A DNA stretch of 64,000 nucleotides. Origin: Billgrantia saliphila. Lineage in GTDB: Bacteria; Pseudomonadota; Gammaproteobacteria; Pseudomonadales; Halomonadaceae. The notes under the pieces were generated by a model. That model made no database searches. It saw only the letters and a program-made list of their open reading frames with translations, and had not been told where the DNA came from. The DNA lies in NCBI RefSeq assembly GCF_002930105.1, contig NZ_PJRN01000010.1:62001-126000 (forward strand), written 5' to 3'. Positions 8,282 to 16,770 of this stretch are shown here, one piece after another. Numbering within the stretch: position 1 is the first letter of the stretch; the number at the start of each line of letters is the position of its first letter. The translations under genes were made by a program, and so were the position numbers.

Positions 8282-8968
8282 CTACTGGCCAAGCGCCTCC
8301 AGCAGCAGCCGGGCCGTCGGCTCGGAAGAGGGCGGGTTCTGGCCGGTGATCAGCTGGCCGTCGCGACGCGTGTAGGGGGTGAAGTCGTCGCCCTTGGAGT
8401 AGCGGGCGCCGCCGTCGATCAGCGCGTCCTCGACAAGATGCGGTACGACCTCGGTGAGCCCCACGGCGGCTTCCTCGCCGTTGGTGAATCCGGTGACTTC
8501 GCGGCCGCGAATGATCGGCTCGCCGTTGGTATCGCGGGCATGGATCAGCGCGATGGGCGCGTGACAGACAGCGGCCACCGGCTTTTGCTGCGCCCAGAAG
8601 GCTTCGATCAGGCGGACGGAATCCTTGTCGTCCACCAGGTCCCATAGCGGGCCGTGGCCGCCCGGATAGAAAACGGCGTCGAAATCGTCGGCGCTGACCT
8701 CGCTCAGTCGGCGGGTATTGGCCAGCGCTTGCTGGGCCTCGTCATCCTGCTGGAAACGGCGGGTCGCTTCGGTCTGGCTCTCTTCGGCGTCGCTCTTGGG
8801 GTCCAGCGGGGGCTTGCCGCCCATGGGGGAAGCCAGTACCACTTCGGCACCGGCGTCCAGGCAGGCGTAGTAGGGTGCCGCCAGCTCTTCCAGCCAGAAA
8901 CCGGTGGGCTCACCGGTATCGCCTAGGCGGTCGTGGGAGGTGAGGACCATCAGAATGCGCGAACTCAT
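8282..8968 (-). CDS. DJ-1/PfpI type-1 glutamine-amidotransferase-like protein (Hsp31/YajL group)
   Basis: A 228-residue cytoplasmic protein of the DJ-1/PfpI superfamily. The nucleophile elbow AAVCHAPIAL carries the reactive Cys, and the upstream YPGGHGPLWDL segment supplies the typical GGHG turn. The N-terminal MSSRILMVLTSHDRLGDTGEP start is like that of Hsp31-type members, which act as holdases, glyoxalase III or protein deglycases under stress. AGGAGTG lies before the ATG. It is monocistronic by spacing. Which of the known activities applies cannot be judged. Confidence 0.87.
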   Translation of the reverse strand: MSSRILMVLTSHDRLGDTGEPTGFWLEELAAPYYACLDAGAEVVLASPMGGKPPLDPKSDAEESQTEATRRFQQDDEAQQALANTRRLSEVSADDFDAVFYPGGHGPLWDLVDDKDSVRLIEAFWAQQKPVAAVCHAPIALIHARDTNGEPIIRGREVTGFTNGEEAAVGLTEVVPHLVEDALIDGGARYSKGDDFTPYTRRDGQLITGQNPPSSEPTARLLLEALGQ

Positions 8969-9132
8969 GGAACACTCCTATAGTGTGCTGTTCATCAGTG
9001 CTATCAATGAACAGGTGAATGGCGTCAGCCATCAAGATAGCGGGTGGACAGCATTCGAGAAATGAACGGTTCGGTCAGCCTCGGGTTCAAGTCGTTAGCT
9101 ACTGACCAATTCCTGGCGTAAAGGAGAGAAAT

Positions 9133-9342
9133 TTGTCTGGTGACAACAAGCAACGGAGCTCCCTGGGGATCGGCATCGCCCTGGGGGTTGCGATTGGCGC
9201 AGCGCTGGGCGTCGCATTTGACAATCTGGCTCTGGGAATCGGCCTTGGCCTTGCGCTGGGAGTCGTGCTCGGGCAAACCATGGCGGGTGAGAAGACCCGA
9301 ACAAAAGGCAAAAGGGACGATGACGGGGCATCTGGTGACTAG
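9133..9342 (+). CDS. Small glycine-rich membrane protein
   Basis: A 69-residue protein beginning with TTG at 9133, chosen because AAGGAGAG lies at the right distance and there is no ATG. It holds a long Gly/Ala/Leu/Val stretch (about 11-50) with two glycine-zipper-like hydrophobic segments separated by a short acidic turn, and a charged C-terminal tail rich in Lys, Arg and Asp. This pattern fits small inner-membrane proteins of unknown role; there is no name I can attach. Confidence 0.65.
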   Translation: MSGDNKQRSSLGIGIALGVAIGAALGVAFDNLALGIGLGLALGVVLGQTMAGEKTRTKGKRDDDGASGD

Positions 9343-9348
9343 CGAGCG

Positions 9349-9753
9349 TCAGCGCCTCACATTCTCGATGGGCCGCTTGCCTAGCATTCTCAACAGGCCA
9401 TTCCGACAAGCCCTGAGCAACGGGTAGAGCCGTGCTGTGCGCTCAGGGCTCGCAAACAGCCGATACATCAGTCGGTTGAACACGCCGCTGCGGGTACCGA
9501 GCAGGGTCAGGCGGTGCAGGGCGTCGCTGCCGTGGTACCAGCGTTGGCCGATCTGCAGGGCGAAGCCTTGGTCAAGGTCGATGCCCATGGCGGTGAGTTC
9601 CTGGCGCGCTTCGCTGTGCTGCCTGGCGTCGATCAGCTCGAGTTCGCCGACTTCCTGGCGTATGCGATGCCAGCGCACGTAGCGCCGGCACATCGGGCAT
9701 TCGCCGTCATAGACCAGGCGAAGCTGGCGGTTCGGCGCAGTGTCCTCTTGCAT
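9349..9753 (-). CDS. DCC-family thiol-disulfide oxidoreductase (DUF393)
   Basis: A 134-residue protein with the DUF393 signature near the N-terminus: LVYDGECPMCRRYV, a CxxC redox pair in a thioredoxin-like setting. The frame is open to 9813, but the ATG at 9753 follows GAGGAG and gives the usual family length. It converges on the small membrane-protein gene, with six bases between stops. The family is thought to act in thiol-disulfide exchange; the partner is unknown. Confidence 0.85.
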   Translation of the reverse strand: MQEDTAPNRQLRLVYDGECPMCRRYVRWHRIRQEVGELELIDARQHSEARQELTAMGIDLDQGFALQIGQRWYHGSDALHRLTLLGTRSGVFNRLMYRLFASPERTARLYPLLRACRNGLLRMLGKRPIENVRR

Positions 9754-9985
9754 GGCAACTCGCTCCTCGGGTGTGTACTGCGACCGCTCCTGGAGTTTCC
9801 TTTCGCACAGCATGGCTTCAATAGTGCGCTATGCCCAGGCCGTCTCTTCAAGCCGTTATCGCTGCCTGGAGGGTCGTTCCCACCGCAGGGTGAACAGTGC
9901 ATGATGTCGTTCAGACCCCACCGACGGGCTGTGTGGCTCCTCGGCCTCGTCATCCAAAACGCAACCACGGAACGGAGGGACCCCC

Positions 9986-10327
9986 ATGTCCGAGCGAGTG
10001 ATCCTTACCACCTCATCGCATCTCGAGGGCTACCGCATCACCGAACACATCGACATCGTGTCGGCGGAGTGCGTGTTCGGCATGAACATTCTCAAGGACA
10101 TGTTCGCCGGCTTCCGGGACTTCTTCGGCGGGCGCAACAAGGCGTCCCAGAACGCACTGCGCGATGCTCGCGTCACCTGCCTCAACGAGCTGCGCCGGGA
10201 GGCGGAGGAAATGGGCGCCAATGCGGTGATCGGCATCGATCTCGACTACAGCGAGATATCGGGCGGCGGCAAGTCGATGCTGTTCCTGGTGGCCACCGGT
10301 ACCGCGGTGAAGGTCGCCAAGGCTTGA
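9986..10327 (+). CDS. ybjQ: YbjQ/UPF0145-family protein
   Basis: A 113-residue protein matching the YbjQ family along its whole length: [13 protein letters not shown] at the start, [19 protein letters not shown] in the middle, and [20 protein letters not shown] toward the end. Members form ring-like oligomers and are annotated as possible heavy-metal-binding proteins, but their physiological role is unclear. A GGAGG ribosome-binding site precedes the ATG. It appears monocistronic. Confidence 0.88.
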   Translation: MSERVILTTSSHLEGYRITEHIDIVSAECVFGMNILKDMFAGFRDFFGGRNKASQNALRDARVTCLNELRREAEEMGANAVIGIDLDYSEISGGGKSMLFLVATGTAVKVAKA

Positions 10328-10413
10328 GTTGCGCCACTATCCACTGTGCATGCCGAGGCCGTTCGTTTTAGCCCTTGGCTATCTTGTGCTCTTCGTTACT
10401 CGCGGAGTGTCCC

Positions 10414-10782
10414 ATGAGCTTCGGTAAGACCACACCTATTTTGCGCATTTTCGATGAAGCCAAGGCCAGGGAGTTCTACCTCGATTTCCTGGGTTTCCAG
10501 GTGGATTGGGAGCATCGCTTCGCGGAAGGCATGCCACTGTATATGCAGGTCTCCAAGGATGATTGTGTGCTGCACCTCTCCGAACACTACGGCGACTGCA
10601 GTCCCGGTGCGGCGCTTCGGATCGAGTCCGACGAGCTCGAGGCGTTTCACCAGCAGCTGCATATTGCCGATTACATGTACGCCAAGCCGAGCCTGGAAGT
10701 GATGCCTTGGGGCAGCCAGGACATGACGATAACCGACCCGTTCGGCAATCGGCTGACCTTCACCAATGCGATCAGTACCTGA
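10414..10782 (+). CDS. Glyoxalase-superfamily protein (bleomycin-resistance type fold)
   Basis: A 122-residue VOC-fold protein. FYLDFLGFQVDWEHRF, ADYMYAKPSLEVMPWGSQDMTITDPFGNRLTF and the closing strand match glyoxalase/bleomycin-binding proteins of the group that opens with a -TPILRIFDEAKAREFY- strand. The ATG at 10414 is preferred to an in-frame upstream start at 10375 because the fold begins right after it. It could bind a hydrophobic drug or be a small dioxygenase-like enzyme. The next gene (NTF2-like) follows after 40 bases on the same strand. Confidence 0.83.
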   Translation: MSFGKTTPILRIFDEAKAREFYLDFLGFQVDWEHRFAEGMPLYMQVSKDDCVLHLSEHYGDCSPGAALRIESDELEAFHQQLHIADYMYAKPSLEVMPWGSQDMTITDPFGNRLTFTNAIST

Positions 10783-10822
10783 ATGCGGTACTCCATCGCC
10801 GTTGTATCGAAAGGAGCAATTC

Positions 10823-11206
10823 ATGGACGAAGCGATGAAGCGTGATCTGATAGAGCGATACATCGCCGCTTACAACCACTTCGACGTCGAGGGAATGCTG
10901 GCCGTGCTTGACCCAGACGTCGTCTTCGAGAACTACTCGGGCGGTGAGCTCACCACCTCGGCTATCGGCATCGACGAGTTTCGCCAACTCGCCGAGCATG
11001 CCAAGGGATTCTTCTCTGAACGTGTGCAGCGTATTACCAGCCTGACCTTCAGCCAGAACGGCGCCACGGCTGAGATCGACTATCACGGCCGCCTGGCGGA
11101 GGATATTCCCGGCGGGCTGAAGGCGGGGAGCATCCTCGAATTGAATGGCGAAACGGAGTTCACGTTCGGCAGCGAACGGATTTCCAAGATCGTTGATCGA
11201 AGCTGA
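10823..11206 (+). CDS. SnoaL/NTF2-like protein
   Basis: A 127-residue protein with the cone-shaped NTF2-like fold pattern: an N-terminal helix pair (KRDLIERYIAAYNHFD), a VLDPDVVFEN strand, a FRQLAEHAKGFF helix and a run of beta strands. Such proteins act as isomerases, polyketide cyclases or binding proteins. The ATG at 10823 is preceded by AAAGGAG, while the upstream in-frame ATG at 10766 is not. It is likely transcribed with the glyoxalase-like gene and possibly the SDR gene that follows. Confidence 0.78.
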   Translation: MDEAMKRDLIERYIAAYNHFDVEGMLAVLDPDVVFENYSGGELTTSAIGIDEFRQLAEHAKGFFSERVQRITSLTFSQNGATAEIDYHGRLAEDIPGGLKAGSILELNGETEFTFGSERISKIVDRS

Positions 11207-11255
11207 CGTGCCATGGCTGCGCTCGGCTTGGAGATGACAGCAGAGAGGAATCTCA

Positions 11256-12002
11256 GTGAAAAAAGTCCTGGTGATTACAGGCGGGAGCCGAGGTATCGGC
11301 GCGGCAACGGCGCGCCTGGGCGCCGCTAGCGGCTACGCCGTGTGTATCAACTACCGGCACAACGAAGCCGCCGCGCTCGCCGTGGTCGAGGAGATTGCCC
11401 GTGCCGGCGGCGAGGCGATCGCCGTGGCGGGTGACGTCGGCAATGAAGCCGATGTGGTGCGGCTCTTCGAAGCGGTCGACGAGAAGCTCGGCCCGGTTAC
11501 GGCACTGGTCAACAACGCCGGCATCCTGGAAACGCAGATGCGCGTCGAAGACATGGATGCAGCGCGCTTGAGCCGCGTACTCACAGCCAACGTGATCGGC
11601 AGCTTCCTCTGCGCCCGCGAGGCCGTGCGGCGCATGTCGACCCGGCACGGTGGCCAGGGTGGGGCGATCGTCAACGTCTCCTCCATCGCCTCGCGGCTCG
11701 GCGCACCCAACGAATATGTCGACTACGCGGCGGCCAAGGGCGCCATCGACAGCTTCACCCTCGGACTGTCCAAGGAGGTCGCGGCGGAAGGCATTCGCGT
11801 CAACGCCGTGCGCCCGGGCGTGATATATACCGAAATCCATGCCAGCGGCGGCGAACCCGACCGCGTCGAGCGAGTGAAGGCCTCGGTGCCCATGCAGCGC
11901 GGCGGCAAGGCCGAAGAGGTGGCGCGGGCGATCCTCTGGCTGCTCTCCGACGAAGCCTCCTACTCGAGCGGCGCGCTGCTGGACGTGACGGGCGGGCGGT
12001 AG
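11256..12002 (+). CDS. SDR-family oxidoreductase (FabG-like)
   Basis: A 248-residue short-chain dehydrogenase starting with GTG at 11256 after AGAGAGGA. The TGGSRGIGAA cofactor motif is at residues 7-16, NNAG is mid-protein, and the catalytic Ser-Tyr-Lys are in VSSIASRLG and YVDYAAAKGA. The C-terminal LLDVTGGR end is typical of FabG-like SDRs. The substrate is unknown. Its last 43 bases overlap the 3' end of the convergent LysR gene. Confidence 0.88.
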   Translation: MKKVLVITGGSRGIGAATARLGAASGYAVCINYRHNEAAALAVVEEIARAGGEAIAVAGDVGNEADVVRLFEAVDEKLGPVTALVNNAGILETQMRVEDMDAARLSRVLTANVIGSFLCAREAVRRMSTRHGGQGGAIVNVSSIASRLGAPNEYVDYAAAKGAIDSFTLGLSKEVAAEGIRVNAVRPGVIYTEIHASGGEPDRVERVKASVPMQRGGKAEEVARAILWLLSDEASYSSGALLDVTGGR

Positions 12003-12916
12003 TCGCCCGCTTCGATATCGCGTCTCAATGCTAATGCCTGGGTTTCCAGAAACTGCCACAGACGGTTGGCAATGGGCCCATGGGGGCGGTCGCGCCGACG
12101 CCCCGCGACCAGTTCCTCGGTAACGCCGGGGAAGTGGCGCCCGGCAATGGAGAGCAGGCGACCGTCGCGCAGCTCCTCTTCGATCATGAAGCGCGGCAGG
12201 TGCCCCCAGGCCATACCCTGCAGGATGAAATCTTTCTTCATCTCGTGATCGGCCACGCTGCACTGAGAGAGGCCGCCCACTACGTAGTAATCGGGACGCT
12301 CGGCGTGCTGCGCCGTGTCGCGCAGCACGCACTGGGTCAGTTCGCGCATCTGCTCCGGCGTAATCGCGTCCGAGATAGGGAAGGGCAGGAAACCCGGCGC
12401 GACGACAGGTATCAGCGGCACACTGCCGAGATCGATCCACTCCAGCTGCAAGTCGCTCTTGTCGATTCGATGCAGGATCAGGTCGGCTTCGCCGCTCAGC
12501 AGCCGCTCCCAGGGTCCGGTCACGGCCTCATAATGGAGCTGCAGGCGCGTATTGGGCAATTCGGCAAAAAAGCGGCTCAATAGCCCAAGCACCTTCGAAC
12601 GCGGACACAGGTCGCCGATCACGACGTTGAGTTCAGTCTCTTCGCCCATGGCCATTTGCTGAGCATGCAGGGTCAATGACTCAGCGTCCCGCAGCAGCGA
12701 GTGCGCACGGCGATAAAGGGATAGGCCCGCTTCGGTGGGGCGCACCCGATAGCCGCTCCGGTCCAGCAGGTCGATGCCGAACTGCCGCTCAAGCTTTGCC
12801 AGCGCAGCGAAGACGGCGGCATGCGAGCGATGCAGCACCGCCGCGGCTGCCTGGAAGCCACCTTCTTCGACCACAGCGACGAAGCAGTGCAACTCGTGCA
12901 GAGTGAATCGTTGCAT
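11960..12916 (-). CDS. LysR-family transcriptional regulator
   Basis: A 318-residue LysR-type protein. The N-terminal winged helix (LHELHCFVAVVEEGGFQAAAAVLHR ... residues 5-65) is followed by a two-lobed periplasmic-binding-like effector domain. The ATG at 12916 starts right before the helix-turn-helix; the frame's first possible start, 12976, would add an unusual tail. It is divergent from the alpha/beta-hydrolase gene, the likely target. A short TATC-TGCT-GATA palindrome lies between them at 12955-12966. Its 3' end overlaps the convergent SDR gene by 43 bases. Confidence 0.88.
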   Translation of the reverse strand: MQRFTLHELHCFVAVVEEGGFQAAAAVLHRSHAAVFAALAKLERQFGIDLLDRSGYRVRPTEAGLSLYRRAHSLLRDAESLTLHAQQMAMGEETELNVVIGDLCPRSKVLGLLSRFFAELPNTRLQLHYEAVTGPWERLLSGEADLILHRIDKSDLQLEWIDLGSVPLIPVVAPGFLPFPISDAITPEQMRELTQCVLRDTAQHAERPDYYVVGGLSQCSVADHEMKKDFILQGMAWGHLPRFMIEEELRDGRLLSIAGRHFPGVTEELVAGRRRDRPHGPIANRLWQFLETQALALRRDIEAGDYRPPVTSSSAPLE

Positions 12917-13028
12917 TGTCAGCTCGAACAACAGAGACGTTTCAATCTTTGTAATATCTGCTGATAAGCCGCGCAACTAGTATCGAACTTACCAACCACA
13001 CCGACGCAAATTGCCGAGGAGTTCGATA

Positions 13029-13952
13029 ATGTCCCGCATGCTGGCAACCCATCTTTCCGGCCTGGCGCCATTCACCTCATCTGCCCGACTTCAGGAGCGC
13101 CTGGACGGCCAACACCCTGGTGCTTCCGAAGGGCAGGCCGGCTCCTCAACCGCTGCCGACCACCTTCGTCGGCACTTCACCACGGGCGACGGAGTCCGCA
13201 TCGCCTACCATGTCGATGGTGCTGCCGACAAACCCGTGCTTGTGCTTTCCAACTCCATCGCCACCGACCTGGGCATGTGGGACCGACAAGTGCCCGAGCT
13301 GGCCGAGCATTTCCACGTGGTGCGCTACGACATGCGCGGGCACGGCGAGTCCGAAGTGCCTGCCGGGGCCTATTCCCTCGACCGACTTGGCCGGGATGTG
13401 CTGGAGCTGCTGGACGGCCTGGGCATCGAGCGTGCCCACTTCCTGGGGCTCTCGCTAGGCGGGTTCGTTGGCCAGTGGCTGGGCATTCATGCGCCGGAGC
13501 GAATTGGCCGCCTGATCCTCAGCAACACCGCCTCGTACCTGGGACCGGCCGCGCAGTGGGACGAAGCCATCAACTCCGTGTTCAAGGCGGAGGGCATGCA
13601 GGAAACCGCCGAAAGGTTCCTGCGCAACTGGTTTCCGACACGTCTGCTGGAGGAGGGGAGCGCCGTTGTGGAGCCGTTTCGTACCACGCTGCTGGCCATG
13701 GATCGGCAGGGACTGGCGGGGTCCTACGCGGTTGTCCGCGACACCGACATGCGGCGCACCATTGTGCTCATCACGAGCCCGACACTCGTTATCGCCGGCG
13801 AGCACGATCCGGTGACCACCGTCAGCCATAGCGAAACCATGGCCGAGACCATTCCCGGTGCCCGTCTGCTGGTCATGCCCGCGGCTCACATGACCCACAT
13901 CGAGTTCCCGTCGGAATTCATGGAGGTAGTACTAAATTTTTTGCGCAGCTAG
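13029..13952 (+). CDS. Alpha/beta hydrolase, 3-oxoadipate enol-lactonase-like
   Basis: A 307-residue hydrolase. After an unusual ~45-residue N-terminal extension comes a PcaD-like core: DGVRIAYHVDG, DMRGHGESEVP, the nucleophile elbow GLSLGG, an acid in GEHDPV and the catalytic His in AAHMTHIE. PcaD opens 3-oxoadipate enol-lactone in the beta-ketoadipate pathway, but no other pca genes are near, so a different ester or lactone substrate is possible. The ATG at 13029 follows GAGGAG; the TTG at 13011 would place that site inside the gene. It is divergent from the LysR gene. Confidence 0.82.
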   Translation: MSRMLATHLSGLAPFTSSARLQERLDGQHPGASEGQAGSSTAADHLRRHFTTGDGVRIAYHVDGAADKPVLVLSNSIATDLGMWDRQVPELAEHFHVVRYDMRGHGESEVPAGAYSLDRLGRDVLELLDGLGIERAHFLGLSLGGFVGQWLGIHAPERIGRLILSNTASYLGPAAQWDEAINSVFKAEGMQETAERFLRNWFPTRLLEEGSAVVEPFRTTLLAMDRQGLAGSYAVVRDTDMRRTIVLITSPTLVIAGEHDPVTTVSHSETMAETIPGARLLVMPAAHMTHIEFPSEFMEVVLNFLRS

Positions 13953-14088
13953 AAGGCACGGGAACCGTACTCAGAGATGCCGCGAGGGCCAGCGGTACCG
14001 AAGATTCAACGCTTGGTGGCATTCCCCGACTGCCGGGCCTCGCGGCCATGGCTATCCGTCTTAGCCCTTTGTCTATGTTGCATTCTGC

Positions 14089-14164
14089 GTTACGTTTCGT
14101 TAAATTGAGTAACGAAAGCCGCTGAGACGGCTCGCTTGCAGCAGACATAAGTACGCAGGGAACT
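14089..14164. repeat. Dispersed repeat copy A
   Basis: This segment resembles 32262-32319. Both share GTTACG..., an AGCCG / CGGCT hairpin (14117-14132 here, 6-base loop) and ACGCAGGGA(A)CT about 14-20 bases later. The conserved hairpin with a variable loop suggests a structured dispersed element rather than chance similarity. Confidence 0.45.
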
Positions 14165-14214
14165 ACCCGGCAAACAAGAAGGATGCGAAAGCTACCTTGT
14201 TGTTTGCCGGGTAG
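14163..14214. repeat. 15-bp perfect inverted repeat
   Basis: Arms CTACCCGGCAAACAA (14163-14177) and TTGTTTGCCGGGTAG (14200-14214) are perfectly complementary, with a 22-base loop that can pair further at its base. It sits immediately after repeat copy A. It could be a terminator-like hairpin, the end of a mobile element, or part of a structured RNA. No T-run follows directly on the plus strand. Confidence 0.6.
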
Positions 14215-14458
14215 ATTTGTTTTCATTGCTCATCCTCCTAGCTCCTTTCGGACTCCCACCCAAGACGGCTCCGTAGCGGTGGTGACTACAGTTCATTTCC
14301 GGTAGCGGTGATAAGGTTGGTGCCACTCCCTCACGCCGTGACATGAGCAACCGATTGTTACCGGGGGTCGCATCGTGGATGGCCGAAAGGGCCTTGCCCG
14401 TGTGGTAGACTGCGCGCCTCGGCCTGCGCCCGCAACACTTCCCCACCGGTAACCCGTC

Positions 14459-16651
14459 ATGGAAATCAAAGTCAATTTTCTCGAGAATCTCAGGCTTGAA
14501 GCCAAGTTTGATGATTTTACCGTCATCACCGATCAGCCCATTCGCTACAAGGGCGACGGCTCGGCACCCAGCCCCTTCGACTACTTCCTGGCGTCTTCCG
14601 CGCTGTGCGCGGCCTACTTCGTGCGGGTGTACTGCAAGGCGCGTGATATTCCCACCGAGAACATCCGCCTCTCGCAGAACAACATCGTCGACCCGGAAAA
14701 TCGCTACAACCAGATCTTCAAGATCCAGGTCGAGCTGCCCGAGGACATCTCCGAGAAGGATCGCGAGGGCATCCTGCGCTCGATCGACCGTTGCACGGTG
14801 AAGAAGGTGGTGCAGACCGGGCCGGACTTCCAGATCGAGACGGTGGAGAACCTAGACGAGGACGCCCAGGCGCTCTTGATGGTGCAGCCCAACGAGGAAG
14901 CCTACACCTGGATCGAGGGCAAGGACCTGCCGCTGGAGCAGACCATCGCCAACATGTCCGGCATCCTGGCGGACCTGAGCATGAAGATCGAAATCGCCTC
15001 GTGGCGCAACATCGTGCCGCACGTGTGGTCGTTGCATATCCGCGATGCCGCCTCGCCGATGTGCTTCACCAACGGCAAGGGCGCCACCAAGGAGAGCGCG
15101 CTGTGCTCGGCGCTGGGCGAGTTCATCGAGCGCCTGAGCTGCAACTTCTTCTACAACGACCAGTTCTTCGGCGAAGAGATCGCCAATAGTGCCTTCGTGC
15201 ACTATCCCGACGAGGAGTGGTTCCAGCCGGGGCCCGACGACGAGCTGCCTGAAGGCATCCTCGACGAATACACCCGTGCTATCTACGACCCCGAGGGGGA
15301 GCTTGCCGGCTCGAACCTGATCGACACCAACTCCGGCAAGGCGGGGCGCGGCATCGTCGCCTTGCCCTTCGTGCGTCAGTCGGATGGCGAGACGGTCTAC
15401 TTCCCCTCGAACCTGATCGAGAACCTCTATCTCAGCAATGGCATGAGCGCCGGCAACACGCTGCAGGAGGCGCAGGTGCAGTGCCTCTCGGAAATTTTCG
15501 AGCGGGCCGTGAAGCGGGAGATCCTCGAGCAGGAGCTGGCGCTGCCGGACGTGCCGATGGAGGTACTCGAGCGCTACCCGGCCATTCTCGAAGGCATCCA
15601 GGCGCTGGAGGCCCAGGGCTATCCGGTGCTGGTTAAGGACGCCTCCCTCGGCGGTCAGTTCCCGGTGATGTGCGTGACCCTGATGAACACGCGCACCGGC
15701 GGCGTGTTTGCCTCCTTCGGCGCCCACCCCAGCTTCGAGGTAGCGCTGGAGCGCAGCCTCACCGAGCTGCTGCAGGGCCGCAGCTTCGAGGGCCTGAACG
15801 ACTTCCTGCCGCCGACCTTCAACTCCCAGGCCGTCGCCGAGCCGAACAACTTCGTCGAGCACTTCATCGACTCCTCGGGGCTGGTCTCGTGGCGCTTCTT
15901 CAGTGCGAAGAGCGACGTCGAATTCGCCGACTGGGACTTCTCGGGTAGCAATGAAGAGGAAGCGGCAACCCTGTTCGGCATCCTCGAGGAGATGGGCAAG
16001 GAAGTGTACGTCGCCGTTCACGAGGACCTGGGCGCGCCGGTGTGCCGCATCCTGGTGCCGGGCTACTCCGAGGTGTATCCGGTGGACGATCTGGTCTGGG
16101 ACAACACCAACATGGCGCTGGATTACCGCGAGGACATCCTCAATCTCCACGCCCTGGACGATGACCAGCTAGCCGTGCTGCTGGAGCGCCTGGAAGAGAG
16201 CCAGCTCGACGAGCACATGGATATCATCACCCTGATCGGCATCGAGTTCGACGAGAATACCGTGTGGGGCCAGCTCACCATCCTCGAGCTGAAGCTGCTG
16301 ATCAACCTCGCCCTTGGGCAGCACGAAGAGGCCCTGGAGCGGGTCGAGATGTTCCAGCAGTACAATGACAACACCGTGGAACGCGGGCTGTTCTATCAGG
16401 CCATGGCCGCGGTGCTGGAGATCGTGCTCGACGACGAGCTGGAGCTCGACGACTATATCTACAACCTCACGCGCATGTTCGGCGAGAAGACCATGACAGC
16501 CGTTGTCGGTTCGGTGAACGGCGAAGTGCGCTTCCATGGGCTGACGCCCACTAGCATGCGGCTCGAAGGCCTGGAGAAGCACCAGCGCCTGATCGAGAGC
16601 TACAAGAAGCTGCACGCCCATCGTGCCAAGCGGGCAGGCGTGGCGGTGTAG
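14459..16651 (+). CDS. ycaO: OsmC domain / YcaO domain fusion protein
   Basis: A 730-residue protein. Residues ~1-140 form an OsmC-like domain (SPFDYFLASSALCAAYFVRVYC carries the conserved Cys of peroxide-reducing OsmC proteins). The rest is a YcaO ATP-grasp-like domain (ALGEFIERLS with the acidic ATP-binding residues, ALCSALGEF, EIFERAVKRE) with a helical C-terminal region. YcaO proteins phosphorylate amide backbones; E. coli YcaO (~586 residues) is linked to RimO-dependent methylthiolation of ribosomal protein S12. No RiPP precursor or partner enzyme is nearby, so a housekeeping role is more likely. A terminator hairpin follows at 16683-16714. Confidence 0.88.
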   Translation: MEIKVNFLENLRLEAKFDDFTVITDQPIRYKGDGSAPSPFDYFLASSALCAAYFVRVYCKARDIPTENIRLSQNNIVDPENRYNQIFKIQVELPEDISEKDREGILRSIDRCTVKKVVQTGPDFQIETVENLDEDAQALLMVQPNEEAYTWIEGKDLPLEQTIANMSGILADLSMKIEIASWRNIVPHVWSLHIRDAASPMCFTNGKGATKESALCSALGEFIERLSCNFFYNDQFFGEEIANSAFVHYPDEEWFQPGPDDELPEGILDEYTRAIYDPEGELAGSNLIDTNSGKAGRGIVALPFVRQSDGETVYFPSNLIENLYLSNGMSAGNTLQEAQVQCLSEIFERAVKREILEQELALPDVPMEVLERYPAILEGIQALEAQGYPVLVKDASLGGQFPVMCVTLMNTRTGGVFASFGAHPSFEVALERSLTELLQGRSFEGLNDFLPPTFNSQAVAEPNNFVEHFIDSSGLVSWRFFSAKSDVEFADWDFSGSNEEEAATLFGILEEMGKEVYVAVHEDLGAPVCRILVPGYSEVYPVDDLVWDNTNMALDYREDILNLHALDDDQLAVLLERLEESQLDEHMDIITLIGIEFDENTVWGQLTILELKLLINLALGQHEEALERVEMFQQYNDNTVERGLFYQAMAAVLEIVLDDELELDDYIYNLTRMFGEKTMTAVVGSVNGEVRFHGLTPTSMRLEGLEKHQRLIESYKKLHAHRAKRAGVAV

Positions 16652-16682
16652 GCCGTACAGGCGATACCGCTCCTGCCACGAG

Positions 16683-16714
16683 ACGCCCCGAGCCAGCTTA
16701 CTGGTTCGGGGCGT
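16683..16714 (+). terminator. Hairpin terminator after ycaO
   Basis: The stem ACGCCCCGA-CCAG / CTGG-TCGGGGCGT with one mismatch and a CTTA loop lies 31 bases after the ycaO stop. It is GC-rich and well placed for intrinsic termination; the T-run is weak. Confidence 0.65.
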
Positions 16715-16770
16715 AGCATTAAGATGGGCTGCGCACTCCGGCGAAGCCCTGCAGAGAACGAGTCCATAGC

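Larger units (their letters stand above)
13953..14458. other. Intergenic region with repeat-like segments
   Basis: About 500 bases with no convincing gene. It holds a segment (14089-14164) shared with 32.26-32.32 kb and a strong 15-bp hairpin (14163-14214). The final ~100 bases presumably carry the promoter of the OsmC-YcaO gene. Confidence 0.6.

Noticed and set aside
10361..10403. Third copy of the 14.1 kb repeat upstream of the glyoxalase-like gene
   Set aside because: It shares TTAGCCCTT and a few more bases with 14052-14095 but lacks the hairpin and the ACGCAGGG end; too weak to claim.
14852..16150. Long antisense open frame (432 codons) opposite ycaO
   Set aside because: It lies wholly inside the OsmC-YcaO gene, has no protein signature, and long antisense frames are expected in GC-rich DNA.
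14459..16651. RiPP biosynthesis locus around the YcaO protein
   Set aside because: No precursor peptide, dehydrogenase partner, peptidase or exporter gene is adjacent, and the OsmC-YcaO form is typical of stand-alone genes.
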